Positions 1 to 8,460 of a stretch of 16,058 nucleotides of DNA are shown piece after piece. Position numbers and translations under genes: made by a program. Source of the stretch: Nitriliruptoraceae bacterium. GTDB lineage: Bacteria; Actinomycetota; Nitriliruptoria; Nitriliruptorales; Nitriliruptoraceae. Below the pieces are notes generated by a model that was given only the letters and a program-made list of their open reading frames with translations, was not told the DNA's origin and did no database searches. The stretch is taken from contig SLLJ01000077.1 of NCBI GenBank assembly GCA_007134165.1, forward strand, positions 1-16,058, written 5' to 3'. How positions within the stretch are numbered: the stretch's first letter is position 1; each line of letters opens with the position of its first letter.

Positions 1-57
1 CAGGGCGTGGCGGGGCAGGACGCGGCGGGGCAGGGCGCGGCCGTTCAGGGCGTGACG
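1..57 (+). repeat. 15-bp in-frame tandem repeat (minisatellite)
   Basis: Three full 15-bp units (13-27, 28-42, 43-57) follow a 12-bp partial unit (1-12). They encode QGVA, GQDAA, GQGAA and VQGVT. The unit length is a multiple of three, so copy-number change would keep the frame. The array probably continues left of the window. It lies between the expected Walker A loop and the next beta strand of the ATPase domain, where most relatives have only a short linker. Confidence 0.7.
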
Positions 58-2349
58 GGGCCGAGCGGGGGAGAGCCGGTATCCGAGGTCCACGTGGTGG
101 AGTTGGCGCCGGTGGCGTCACCCGAGGCGGTCGCTCCCAGCGTCGCAGCGAGGCTCGGGATCGCCGAGCACCGGGGGCTGAGCCCCACCGACGCGCTGTT
201 GGCGGCGTTCGGCACGCGCCCGGCGCTGATCGTGCTCGACAATGCCGAGCACCTGCTCGAGCCGGTCGGCGAGCTCGCCGAAGCGCTGGTGACCCGGTGT
301 CCGCAGGTGCGGGTCCTGGCCACCAGCCGGGAGCCGCTCAGTGTCCCCGGCGAGATCGTGTGGCCGCTGCCGACGCTCGGCCTGCCCGACCCGGGGGTGC
401 GCCGCGTCGAGCAGGCCGAGCAGCACGCGGCCGTGCAGTTGCTCGTCGAGCGCGTGCGGGCGGTCGTGCCCGACTACGCGCTCGTCGCCGGGGACGTCGA
501 GGCGGTCGTGCGCATCGTGCGGCACGTCGACGGCCTGCCGCTGGCGATCGAGCTCGCGGCGGCCCGGGCCCGGGTGCTGTCGATGCCTGAGATCGCCGAC
601 CGACTGCACGATCGGCTCGGGTTGCTGGCCGCCACCCGGCGTGCCGGTCCGGCCCGGCACCGGACCCTGCGCGACACCCTGGAGTGGAGCTACGAGCCGC
701 TCACCGACGCCGAACGCCGGGCGTGGATGGCGGCGGCGGTGCCGGCGTCCCCGTTCACCACGCGGCTGCTCGCCCCGCTGCTGGCCGCCGCCGGCTGCCA
801 CCTCGACGTCCTCGATGCCGTCAGCGAGCTGTGCGACCGGTCGCTGCTGACCGTGCACGAGCGGGGCACGCCCAGCCGCTACCGCATGCTCGAGACGCTG
901 CGGGAGTTCGGGGCCGCCAAGCTCGCCGAGCACGACCTCGAGCGCACGGTGCGCGACGCCCATGCCGAGGCCGTCGAGATGGTGGTCGCCGCCGCCGACC
1001 GCTGCACGCGCCGCCGCTGGGACGTGGACCTGGACCTGCAGCGCCGTTGGCTGCCGGAGGTGCGAGCTGCGCTGCGGTGGCGGCTTCAGCGCGGGGATCG
1101 GCGGGGCGCGCAGCGGCTGGCCGGCCGACTGGGGTGGCTGTGGGTGCTCACGGCCCTGGCCCCGGAAGGGCTGCGGTGGCTGGACGCCGCGCTGGGGCCG
1201 ATCGGTGGCCTGGACCCCGAGGACACCGAACCGGCGGCCGTGCTGTGGGCCGCCATGCTCCGGCTCAACGAGGCCCCGGAGGACGACGGGCTGCGCTGGG
1301 CCGAGCTGGCGGCCGACCTCGCGCCCGACGAGGTGTCGGCCACGATCGCGCACCACCTGCGCGAACTGTTCCGGCTGCTGACCGGCGAGATCGACGTCGA
1401 GCAACTGCTGGCGGCCTCCAACCCCGGATCCGACCCGCCGGGGGCCGAGGGGGAGTCGTGGCCCGAGGGGCTCGGGCGGCTCGGGCAGGCACAGGCGCTC
1501 GCGCTCACCGGCGATCCCGGCCGCGCCCAGCGCGCCCTGGCCGACGCCGAGCGGCTTCTGGTCGACAACGGTGCGTGGCTCGGGGTGTGGGCCAACATCA
1601 CGCTGGCCTACCTCCAGCAGCTGCAGGGCGAGGCCGAGGCGGTGGCGCGCACGGTCGAACGAGGACTCGAGGTGGGGGCCAGCCGCGACCTCCCGGAGCT
1701 GGAGATCGAGCTGCTCGCCACCCACGCCATGGTCACCGCCGCGCTCGGCGAGGTGGATCGCGCCGCCAGCGAGCTCGCGGGGGCCCGGGTCCGGGCCGAG
1801 CGCACCGGGGTGGCGATGTCCCGCTGCCTGGTCGAGACCGCGGCGGGCTACCTGGCCTGGCGACGCGGGGAGCCCGAGGAGGCGTCGCCGCTGCTCGAGA
1901 CCGCCCTCGGCAGCCACACCCGGCTCGGCAACCACTTCGGGACGCCGTTCGCGCAGTGGGTGCTCGGGCACTGCCACCTCGAGGTCGGCGTGCCCGCCGA
2001 GGCCGCCGCGCTGCAGCGCTCGGCCTACCGCTGCGCCGTAGAGCTGGCCGACGGGGACCTCACCGCCTGCGCCCTGGAGGGCCTGGCCGCGGTCGCGCTG
2101 GCAGCGGGTGAGCCCTGCGAAGCGGCCGCCCGACTGCTCGGGGCCGCGCGGGCCCGGCGCCAGGCGATGCAGGCGCCGGCGCCGCTGCTGTCCCGCGACG
2201 CCGCCAGCCGGGTCGAACAGCAGCTGCGCCGCACCCTCGGCGCCGACGACTTCGAGGCGGAGCTGGCTGCCGGCGGCACGCTCGACGACGAGGATCTCGA
2301 GGCGCTGGTCGAGGCGGTGGCCGCCGAGTGCGGCGCCCCACCGGGCTGA
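1..2349 (+). CDS. AfsR/LuxR-type STAND ATPase regulator, 5' end outside window
   Basis: The frame is open from the first base and ends at TGA 2347-2349, giving 782 visible residues. The protein matches the large predicted ATPases found in SARP, LuxR and cyclase-type regulators (COG3903-like). Numbering from base 1, the Walker B strand is LIVLD (76-80) followed by NAEHLLEP, the sensor segment is VRVLATSREPL (about 103-113), then come the GLPLAIELAAARA motif and the winged-helix signature YRMLETLREFGAAKL. The rest is helical and TPR-like. The Walker A loop should lie just left of the window, because HVVELAPVASP (31-41) is the strand that normally follows it. No HTH is visible at the C-terminus, so any output domain must be N-terminal and unseen. 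It converges on the GH3 gene with only 22 bp between the stop codons. No target can be inferred. Confidence 0.85.
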   Translation, partial: QGVAGQDAAGQGAAVQGVTGPSGGEPVSEVHVVELAPVASPEAVAPSVAARLGIAEHRGLSPTDALLAAFGTRPALIVLDNAEHLLEPVGELAEALVTRCPQVRVLATSREPLSVPGEIVWPLPTLGLPDPGVRRVEQAEQHAAVQLLVERVRAVVPDYALVAGDVEAVVRIVRHVDGLPLAIELAAARARVLSMPEIADRLHDRLGLLAATRRAGPARHRTLRDTLEWSYEPLTDAERRAWMAAAVPASPFTTRLLAPLLAAAGCHLDVLDAVSELCDRSLLTVHERGTPSRYRMLETLREFGAAKLAEHDLERTVRDAHAEAVEMVVAAADRCTRRRWDVDLDLQRRWLPEVRAALRWRLQRGDRRGAQRLAGRLGWLWVLTALAPEGLRWLDAALGPIGGLDPEDTEPAAVLWAAMLRLNEAPEDDGLRWAELAADLAPDEVSATIAHHLRELFRLLTGEIDVEQLLAASNPGSDPPGAEGESWPEGLGRLGQAQALALTGDPGRAQRALADAERLLVDNGAWLGVWANITLAYLQQLQGEAEAVARTVERGLEVGASRDLPELEIELLATHAMVTAALGEVDRAASELAGARVRAERTGVAMSRCLVETAAGYLAWRRGEPEEASPLLETALGSHTRLGNHFGTPFAQWVLGHCHLEVGVPAEAAALQRSAYRCAVELADGDLTACALEGLAAVALAAGEPCEAAARLLGAARARRQAMQAPAPLLSRDAASRVEQQLRRTLGADDFEAELAAGGTLDDEDLEALVEAVAAECGAPPG

Positions 2350-2371
2350 ACGCCGGCTCCGCCGTCCGCGC

Positions 2372-4096
2372 TCAGCCCGTGGCGCCCGTCGAGGGGGCGT
2401 CCGGCCAGGCCAGGGGCAGGGTGGCCGTGAAGGGACGCGCGCCGACCAGGACGTCGGCGATCCCGGCGGCCTCGCTGCCCGGCCACCAGGCGGCCACCAC
2501 GGCGTCGGCCAGCTGCCAGACCTCGCCCAGTTGCATCGGCCGGCCGCTGAGCACGACCACCACGAGCTGTCCGACGTGCTCGGCGACGGTCCGCACCAGC
2601 GCGACCTGGGCGGGTTCGAGCGCGACCACCTCATGGTCACCCATGCCTTCTGCGTAGGGCGGCTCGTGCACCACGACCACCCCGATCGGCGCGTGCTGCG
2701 CGTCGAGTCCGGAAGAGTCCACGGCGGTGGCGCCGGTGGCCACCAGCCGGGATCCCAGGTGCTCGGCCAGACCGTCGGCCAGCGTCGAGCCCGGCGTCAC
2801 CGGACCGGCTGACCCGCCCCACTCGATGGTCCAGCCCCCACACGCCAGGCCCACGTCGTCGGCCCCTTCACCGGTGAGCAGCACGGGCACATCCGACCGC
2901 AGCGGCAGCACCCCGCTGCGGTTGGACAGCAGCACCGCGCCGGCGCCGGCGGCCCGGCGGGCCAGCGCACGGTGCTCAGCGCAGCCCACCACCTCGGGAT
3001 CGGGCAGCACCTCGGGCTCGCCGTCGAGCAGCCCCATGGCCTGCTTCACCCCCAGGATGCGCGCCACGGCGTCGTCGAGGCGGTCGATGTCGAGGTCCCC
3101 GGCCTCGATCGCGGCCCGCACCGTGGTACGGAACCGGTGGTGGTCGAAGGGCACCATCACCAGGTCGATGCCGGCGTCCAGGCACCGGACCACCGCCTCG
3201 TGGTAGTCGGGACTGACCTGGTCGATGGCGTGGTAGTCGGAGACGACCAGGCCGGCGAACCCGAGCTCACGCTTGAGCAGGTCGGTGAGCAGCCCACGGT
3301 GCGCATGGACCTTGTGGCCGTTGAGCGACGAGTAGGAGGCCATGATGCTGCCGACCCCGGCGTCGACGGCGGCCCGGTAGGGCGGCAGGTGGACCGAGCG
3401 CAGGGTGGTCTCGTCGATGCGGGCATCTCCCTGGTCGATCTGCCAGCCCTCCCCCCCGTAGGCACGCTCCCACCACGGCACCCACTGCGCCCCGCCGGTC
3501 GTGCCCCAGGTGGTGGCACCGTCGGCGATGAAGTGCTTGGCGCAGGCGAGCACGTCGATGCCGGACCCGGGGCCCTGGAGTCCGGCGATGCTCGCCGCGC
3601 TGAGCCGCGCGACGCGGCGGGGGTCCTGCCCGAAGCACTCGAAGGTGCGGCCCCAGCGGTGATCCTGGGGGACCGCCACCATCGGCGCGAAGGCCCACCG
3701 AGCGCCGGTCGCGGCGGTCTCGATGGCGGTGGCGCGGGCGATCCGGGCGACCAGGTCGGCGTCGCCTGCCGCACCCAGGGCGAGATTGTGGGGGAAGATC
3801 GTGGCGCCGACCACGTTGTTGTGGCCGTGGACCGCGTCGGTGCCGTACAGGATCGGGATGCCCAACCGTGAGCCCCGCGAGGCGGCCACGAAGTCGTCGA
3901 CCATCGCCCGCCAGGTGTGCGGGGTGTTGGGCTCGGGGTTGCCCCCGCCGCCCGAGAGCACCGAGCCGATCGCGAACTGCGCCACCTGCTCAGGGCTGAT
4001 CGCCGAACGATCGACCTGGGTGATCTGCCCGATCTTCTCGTCCAGGGTCATCGCGGTGAGCAGTTGCTCGACGCGCGCGCTCATCGGGGGGCTCAT
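2372..4096 (-). CDS. Glycoside hydrolase family 3 beta-glucosidase (intracellular, ExoI-like)
   Basis: This 574-residue GH3 enzyme is predicted to remove terminal beta-linked glucose from imported oligosaccharides. The N-terminal domain shows ILYGTDAVHGHNN (82-94), the substrate-contacting CAKHF (185-189), and the nucleophile motif LVVSDYHAID with Asp287. The C-terminal domain has GGWTIEWGG (420-428). VHEPPYAEGMGD (476-487) matches the loop that carries the acid/base in barley ExoI-type enzymes, making Glu483 the best candidate. There is no signal peptide, so it acts in the cytoplasm. The start at 4096 is chosen because its ATG overlaps the upstream stop as ATGA, implying translational coupling. 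A second ATG at 4084 is possible but lacks that support. The open frame extends upstream to 4315 only inside the neighbouring gene. It is the last gene of the operon. Exact linkage specificity (beta-1,3 or beta-1,4) cannot be read from the sequence. Confidence 0.9.
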   Translation of the reverse strand: MSPPMSARVEQLLTAMTLDEKIGQITQVDRSAISPEQVAQFAIGSVLSGGGGNPEPNTPHTWRAMVDDFVAASRGSRLGIPILYGTDAVHGHNNVVGATIFPHNLALGAAGDADLVARIARATAIETAATGARWAFAPMVAVPQDHRWGRTFECFGQDPRRVARLSAASIAGLQGPGSGIDVLACAKHFIADGATTWGTTGGAQWVPWWERAYGGEGWQIDQGDARIDETTLRSVHLPPYRAAVDAGVGSIMASYSSLNGHKVHAHRGLLTDLLKRELGFAGLVVSDYHAIDQVSPDYHEAVVRCLDAGIDLVMVPFDHHRFRTTVRAAIEAGDLDIDRLDDAVARILGVKQAMGLLDGEPEVLPDPEVVGCAEHRALARRAAGAGAVLLSNRSGVLPLRSDVPVLLTGEGADDVGLACGGWTIEWGGSAGPVTPGSTLADGLAEHLGSRLVATGATAVDSSGLDAQHAPIGVVVVHEPPYAEGMGDHEVVALEPAQVALVRTVAEHVGQLVVVVLSGRPMQLGEVWQLADAVVAAWWPGSEAAGIADVLVGARPFTATLPLAWPDAPSTGATG

Positions 4097-7000
4097 GCCG
4101 GGCCTTGCGAGGTCGTGACCACGATCCGCGCGATCGAGGACGCACGGTCGAACAGCGCGTCGGACTCTGCGCGGGTGAGTGCGGTGCCGGGCCGCACCGT
4201 CGCGTTGCCGTCGGGCTGCACGATGTGCACCTGGTCGTGGTCGCCGGGTCGCACCTCGAAGGGGACCCCGCACAGACTCAAGGCGTAGCCAGGCAAGCCA
4301 TCGAGGTCGTGCCACAGTTCGTCGGCGGGCAGCAGTGCCCGGCCCACCGAGACTTCCCCGCCGGCGATGCGCAGCCCGAGTTCACCGAACCGGGTCAGCA
4401 CCTCCTCCTTGACCTGGCCGGTCATGCCGGGTTGCTGGGCGCCGGAGTGGGCCGGGGTGTGGGAGTAGCAGTCGGTCGGGAACGCTCCGTAGGACGCGGG
4501 GGAGCGGCGGAACCCCAGGCCGTCGCGGATCCGCCGGTAGGACCCGACCAGCCGTGCGCGCACGGCCTCGCCGCCGCCGTGCTGCTCCACCTCGATGATC
4601 CGTTCCTGCACCGCGAGCAGCAGTTTGGCGACCATGTGCCAGTAGACCGATCCGATGCCCTCGTAGCCGTGCATGCCGCCCGAGCGCCCGGTGAATGCCC
4701 GGTGGCGGAAGAGCTGCTCGTAGACCTCGAGCACCGTCGAGCGCTGTTCGGCGTCGAGCTCGGTGGCGGTCAGCGCCTCGGCCAGCACGACGGCGTTGGA
4801 CAGCCCGGCGCGGAAGTGCAGGCCACCCTCGGCGTCGAGCTCGAGCAGGTGACCGCCTTCGCCTCCGAGCAGCCGGCGCAGCGCCGGGTGCCGCTCGAGG
4901 GCATCGTCGGGCAGTCGGTTGCGGTCCAGGAAGCTTGGGCGCGGAGCGGGCGGGTAAAGCAGGAAGGAGTGCTGATCGGGCCGGTACAGCGGCGAGTCGT
5001 ACAGCGACTCGACCAGCGTGGCGGCCCGTTCGGCGTCGAGGCAGGTGGTGCCGAGCACGGCGACCTGCCCCTCGAGCATCGCGGGCAGGTGGTGGACCTG
5101 CGCACGCTCCGGGTCGGGGAAGGCCACCAGGTTGTAGGCGTGGAACAGGCCGTCGTCGCGCTCGCCGGTGAGGATCGTCGCGCGCAGATGGGCGAGCGCG
5201 ACGCGCAGCAGGGCATCCACCCGATCGACCGCGACCTCGACCGGGGTGGGATCGAAGCCGGCCTGCACCCCGGTGCGGTAGGTCTCCCCGGCCACGCCCA
5301 GCGCGTCGAGCAGCGCACGACGCGCCCGCTCGTCGCCAGCTGCAACCTTCGGATCGTGGGCGCCCAGCGCGGCCTCGATCGCGGCCGCCCACCCGGCGAC
5401 CGGGCGCGACAGGGTGACCGCGGTCTCGCGCTCGGTCACCAGATGGCGCTGCAGGAAGGCGAGGTAGGCCTCGAGCTGGTAGAGCGTGACCATCGACAGG
5501 CCGTAGCCGGCCAGTGCGTTGTTGCCGTCGTTCCACTCGGGGCGCTGGGTGTTCATCCAGATCCCACCGCCGGCCACGTAGCTGCACAGCTTGGCCAGCG
5601 CCGGGAGCAGGAGCTTCTCGGCCAGGGTCACGCGCACCAGTTGCCCGTCGGCCTCGACCAGCCGTCCGTCGGCGCCCAGCCGCTGCACGCGTTGCTCGAC
5701 CCGCTTCGCGCACGCCTCATCGAAGGTGATCGTTGCGCGCGGATCGGCGAGCATCTCGGCGTGTCCGGCGATGCGGTAGGGGACGTCGGCGTAGGTGAAC
5801 ACCGCCCGGTCAAGCCACCGCTGCAGGCCGTCGGGGGCGGTGGCTTCCCAGCCGACCAGCAGCCGGTGCAGGTACACGATCTGATGGTCGCCCCAGTAGC
5901 CGATGTTGCTCCACGGGTCGTCGGGGTCGAGCAACTCCCAGTCCACGCCGTCACGCGAGATGCGGTAGGGGTTGTGGCCGTCGACGGTGCTGGCATCGAC
6001 GAAGGTGGCGACCACGCTCGGCAGGTAGCGCGGGAAGGAGCGCAGCAGGGCCTCCCAGTTCTGGAAGATGTCGCGCCAGTTGCCCTCGTAGTAGCGCCGG
6101 AGTGCGCCGTGCTCGGTGGTGGTCCGGATCGAGAAGCGGTTCCACGGGCGGCTGGGGTCGCCGTGGCGGCGCGAGTAGGCCAGCGGCAGGTACTCCAGCA
6201 CCAGCCGGACGAGGTCGGCGTCGCCGCTGGCCTCGGCATGGGTGAGCACCTCGTCGAGGTGGACGCTCGGGCCGAAGGCCTGGATCGAGGCGGCGTGCCG
6301 GCGGTGGACGTCGAGGTTGCGCGAGGCGAAGAAGTCGATGAGGTCGGCCACCGGCAACACGTAGCCGTCGGGGAAGGTCCCGCCGCGCAGCACGTTGAAC
6401 AGCACGTTGGACAGGTGGTGTGCGTCCGCGACCGGGTCGGCGGTGTCCTGCCGACCGTCGGCGGCGGTCAGCAGCGCCTCGAGCCGCTCGCGACCCGCGA
6501 CGATGTCCGCGCGCACCTGCGTGCGGATCTCGGGATCGGCGGCCTCGCGCACCCGGTCGTGCAGTCGGGCGTGGCCGAGTCCGACGTCGGCGACGAGCAT
6601 CCAACTCGTCGCGCCGTGCGCGGGCACCGTCACCTCGCCGCGCAGCAGGTAGGCGCCCCGTCGGCCGGTCAGCAGGGGCACCGGTTGCCGCCCCTGCCCC
6701 GAGAACACCGCGTCGACGACCCGTTCATCGAGGTGCACCTCGGCGTGGTCGAGCCCGGCAGCGAACACCAGCGTGGCCGCCAGCGACTCGGCCGGCTCGG
6801 CACGGTCGGTGATCAGCGACTCGAGCGCGTAGACGGCCGCCGTGCCCCACGCCCCGGTCTCCGAGCGCTTGTAGGAATCCACGAGGTTGGAGGTGGTCTG
6901 CTCAGTTCTCGCGTCGACGCCGTGGGGCATGACGTCGAGCAGTCCGTCGAGCACCTCCACCTCGGTATCCGTACCGCTCAGGTCGGTGATTTCGACCGTC

Positions 7001-7440
7001 CGGACCCAGCCGTAGGTGGGTGAGGGCTCCCAGGTGGTGCGCACCCGCAGGCCGAAGGTCGGGTTGGTCTCCTCGAGCAGCAGGGCGGTGCCGAGCACGT
7101 GCTTGGCGATCGCTCGCTGGCAGCCGTCCGTCGTCCGGCGAGCGAATGGCTGCCACACCTCACGTCGGCCGTCGACCTCGCGGGCCAGCAGGGTCAAGGG
7201 GCCCGTGACCCCGACCGCACGGTGCAGTCGGTCATCGGTTTCGTAGGGCAGCAGCGCATGGTCGGCGTCGGTGCGGCCGGCCGTGAGGGGACCGGCGCTC
7301 GAGGCGAACAGCCACAGGTCGCTGTCGGACACCACGGTGGTCAGGAACGCCTCGAGGTGGTCGACGCCGTCGATGCGGTACCAGCCGCCCGCCTCGTCGG
7401 TGATCAATGCGCCGCTGACCCGATCGTGCGCTGGCTGCAT
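4093..7440 (-). CDS. GH94-like (clan GH-L) large carbohydrate-active enzyme, activity uncertain
   Basis: The 1115-residue protein has the layout of cellobiose-phosphorylase-like enzymes: an N-terminal beta-sandwich (about 1-320), a helical (alpha/alpha)6 barrel region and a C-terminal beta cap. RPEWNDGNNAL (633-643) corresponds to the DWND motif holding the catalytic acid in GH94, here with Glu before Trp-Asn-Asp, so Asp638 is the likely acid. GYEGIGSVYWHM (925-936) sits where GH94 phosphorylases have their GS-x-WM phosphate-loop segment. Other strong blocks are GNWRDIFQNWEALL (453-466), YWGDHQIVYLHRLL (515-528) and QQPGMTGQVKEE (1002-1013). There is no signal peptide, so it is cytoplasmic. 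The length fits the roughly 1100-residue beta-1,3-glucan phosphorylase families (GH149, GH161) better than the roughly 800-residue GH94 enzymes. Phosphorylase or hydrolase cannot be decided here. The start at 7440 has AGG a few bases upstream. Confidence 0.75.
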   Translation of the reverse strand: MQPAHDRVSGALITDEAGGWYRIDGVDHLEAFLTTVVSDSDLWLFASSAGPLTAGRTDADHALLPYETDDRLHRAVGVTGPLTLLAREVDGRREVWQPFARRTTDGCQRAIAKHVLGTALLLEETNPTFGLRVRTTWEPSPTYGWVRTVEITDLSGTDTEVEVLDGLLDVMPHGVDARTEQTTSNLVDSYKRSETGAWGTAAVYALESLITDRAEPAESLAATLVFAAGLDHAEVHLDERVVDAVFSGQGRQPVPLLTGRRGAYLLRGEVTVPAHGATSWMLVADVGLGHARLHDRVREAADPEIRTQVRADIVAGRERLEALLTAADGRQDTADPVADAHHLSNVLFNVLRGGTFPDGYVLPVADLIDFFASRNLDVHRRHAASIQAFGPSVHLDEVLTHAEASGDADLVRLVLEYLPLAYSRRHGDPSRPWNRFSIRTTTEHGALRRYYEGNWRDIFQNWEALLRSFPRYLPSVVATFVDASTVDGHNPYRISRDGVDWELLDPDDPWSNIGYWGDHQIVYLHRLLVGWEATAPDGLQRWLDRAVFTYADVPYRIAGHAEMLADPRATITFDEACAKRVEQRVQRLGADGRLVEADGQLVRVTLAEKLLLPALAKLCSYVAGGGIWMNTQRPEWNDGNNALAGYGLSMVTLYQLEAYLAFLQRHLVTERETAVTLSRPVAGWAAAIEAALGAHDPKVAAGDERARRALLDALGVAGETYRTGVQAGFDPTPVEVAVDRVDALLRVALAHLRATILTGERDDGLFHAYNLVAFPDPERAQVHHLPAMLEGQVAVLGTTCLDAERAATLVESLYDSPLYRPDQHSFLLYPPAPRPSFLDRNRLPDDALERHPALRRLLGGEGGHLLELDAEGGLHFRAGLSNAVVLAEALTATELDAEQRSTVLEVYEQLFRHRAFTGRSGGMHGYEGIGSVYWHMVAKLLLAVQERIIEVEQHGGGEAVRARLVGSYRRIRDGLGFRRSPASYGAFPTDCYSHTPAHSGAQQPGMTGQVKEEVLTRFGELGLRIAGGEVSVGRALLPADELWHDLDGLPGYALSLCGVPFEVRPGDHDQVHIVQPDGNATVRPGTALTRAESDALFDRASSIARIVVTTSQGPA

Positions 7441-7467
7441 GTACCTGCCTTCGCTGGTGCGTGGTGG

Positions 7468-7507
7468 ACCCCGGCCGGGCCGGAGCGGGTCGCAGCCCGG
7501 CCGGGGT
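7468..7507 (-). promoter_or_regulatory. Intercistronic 13-bp perfect hairpin
   Basis: A perfect 13-bp inverted repeat (7468-7480 with 7495-7507, all G/C except the outermost A-T pair) flanks a 14-nt loop. It lies between the second permease and the GH94-like gene. No T-run follows on the transcribed strand, so it is not a classical terminator. A 3'-end stabiliser or partial attenuator that lowers enzyme expression relative to the transporter is plausible. Confidence 0.6.
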
Positions 7508-7516
7508 AATCGTGCC

Positions 7517-7537
7517 GGATCGAACGCAGTTCGATCC
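7517..7537 (-). promoter_or_regulatory. Small hairpin just after the permease stop codon
   Basis: An 8-bp perfect stem (GGATCGAA, 7517-7524, with TTCGATCC, 7530-7537) has a 5-nt loop. It starts three bases after the stop codon of the second permease. With the larger hairpin 10 nt further on, it forms a tandem structure in the longer intergenic gap of this otherwise tightly packed operon. Confidence 0.5.
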
Positions 7538-7539
7538 AG

Positions 7540-8460
7540 TCAGCCCTTGACGGCACCCTCCATCGCCCCGGCGATCATCTGCCGGGAGAACAGCACGAAG
7601 GCGACCATCAGCGGCAGCACGCTGAGCAGTGTGCCGGCCATGACCATGCTGTAGTTGACGTAGTAGGTGTCGCTCAGGGTGCGCAGTGCGATCTGGATGG
7701 TGTGGTTCGACGGGTTGTTGCCGAGCACCACCAGCGGCCACAGGAAGTCGTTCCAGGCGAACAGGAACGTGTACAGCCCGAGCACCGCGGCCCCTGGGCG
7801 CACCGACGGCCAGACCACGTGACGCACGATGCCGAAGATCGAACATCCGTCCATCCGGGCGGCTTCGAGCAACTCGTCGGGCACGGAGCCGGCGACCACC
7901 TGACGCATCCAGAACACGCCGAAGGCGGTCACCATGGCAGGCACGATCACCGCGCGCAGCTCGCCGACCCAACCGAAGTAGCCCATCAGGATGAACAGTG
8001 GGATCAGGCCGAGTTGCTGGGGTACGAGCATGGTGCCGAGCACGAAGGTGAACAGACCACCGCGTCCGCGGAAGCGCATCTTGGCGAAGGCGAACCCGGC
8101 CATGGTGCTGAAGAACAGCACCGACACGGTGATCGTGGCCGCGACGACGAACGAGTTGGTCAGCGCCTGCACGAAGGGCACGCCCTCGATGGCCAACCGG
8201 GCGTTCTCGATGAAGTTGGGGCCGGGGATGACCCGTGGGGGGAACTGGCTCATGACCGCGTTGCTGTTGGAGGCGACCACGAACATCCAGTAGAAGGGGA
8301 AGATCGAGACCAGGACCGCGAGGGTCAAGATCGTGTACTTCAGCCAGGACCGTCGCACCGAACGCATCGCACGGTGAAGCGACGGGCCCTGCTGCAGACT
8401 GGCCGTGCTGCCCGCGGTACGACGGCTCCGCAGCGGGGTGGGTTGCTCGAGCGTGGTCAT
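7540..8460 (-). CDS. CUT1 sugar ABC transporter permease (MalG/CebG-like)
   Basis: This 306-residue inner-membrane subunit forms the transport channel with the preceding permease. Hydrophobic segments lie near residues 42-63, 101-125, 136-160, 169-190, 223-246 and 275-295, the six-helix MalG pattern. The cytoplasmic EAA loop that docks the ATPase is EAARMDG (199-205) leading to WPSVRPG (217-223). The C-terminus is short and basic-hydrophobic, usual for MalG-type partners. The start at 8460 is fixed by the ATGA overlap with the upstream permease stop. By gene order and operator context it corresponds to CebG of cellobiose systems, but sugar specificity cannot be told from permease sequence. 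Confidence 0.9.
   Translation of the reverse strand: MTTLEQPTPLRSRRTAGSTASLQQGPSLHRAMRSVRRSWLKYTILTLAVLVSIFPFYWMFVVASNSNAVMSQFPPRVIPGPNFIENARLAIEGVPFVQALTNSFVVAATITVSVLFFSTMAGFAFAKMRFRGRGGLFTFVLGTMLVPQQLGLIPLFILMGYFGWVGELRAVIVPAMVTAFGVFWMRQVVAGSVPDELLEAARMDGCSIFGIVRHVVWPSVRPGAAVLGLYTFLFAWNDFLWPLVVLGNNPSNHTIQIALRTLSDTYYVNYSMVMAGTLLSVLPLMVAFVLFSRQMIAGAMEGAVKG

Noticed and set aside
2350..2371. Bidirectional terminator between the convergent regulator and GH3 genes
   Set aside because: Only a 4-bp stem can be drawn in the 22-bp gap, and there is no T-run on either strand.
118..2640. 840-residue minus-strand open frame over the regulator gene
   Set aside because: It overlaps the well-supported ATPase frame and the GH3 3' end. 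Its composition is dominated by Arg, Gly, Pro and Ala without domain signatures.
4097..4315. Upstream extension of the GH3 protein
   Set aside because: The added residues are Arg-rich shadow of the GH94-like C-terminus. The ATGA overlap at 4093-4096 gives a better start.
4105..7023. 972-residue open frame on the plus strand opposite the GH94-like gene
   Set aside because: It is the mirror of a clear enzyme gene, has low-complexity composition rich in Gly, Val, Gln and His with no recognisable motif, and is explained by GC-rich third positions.
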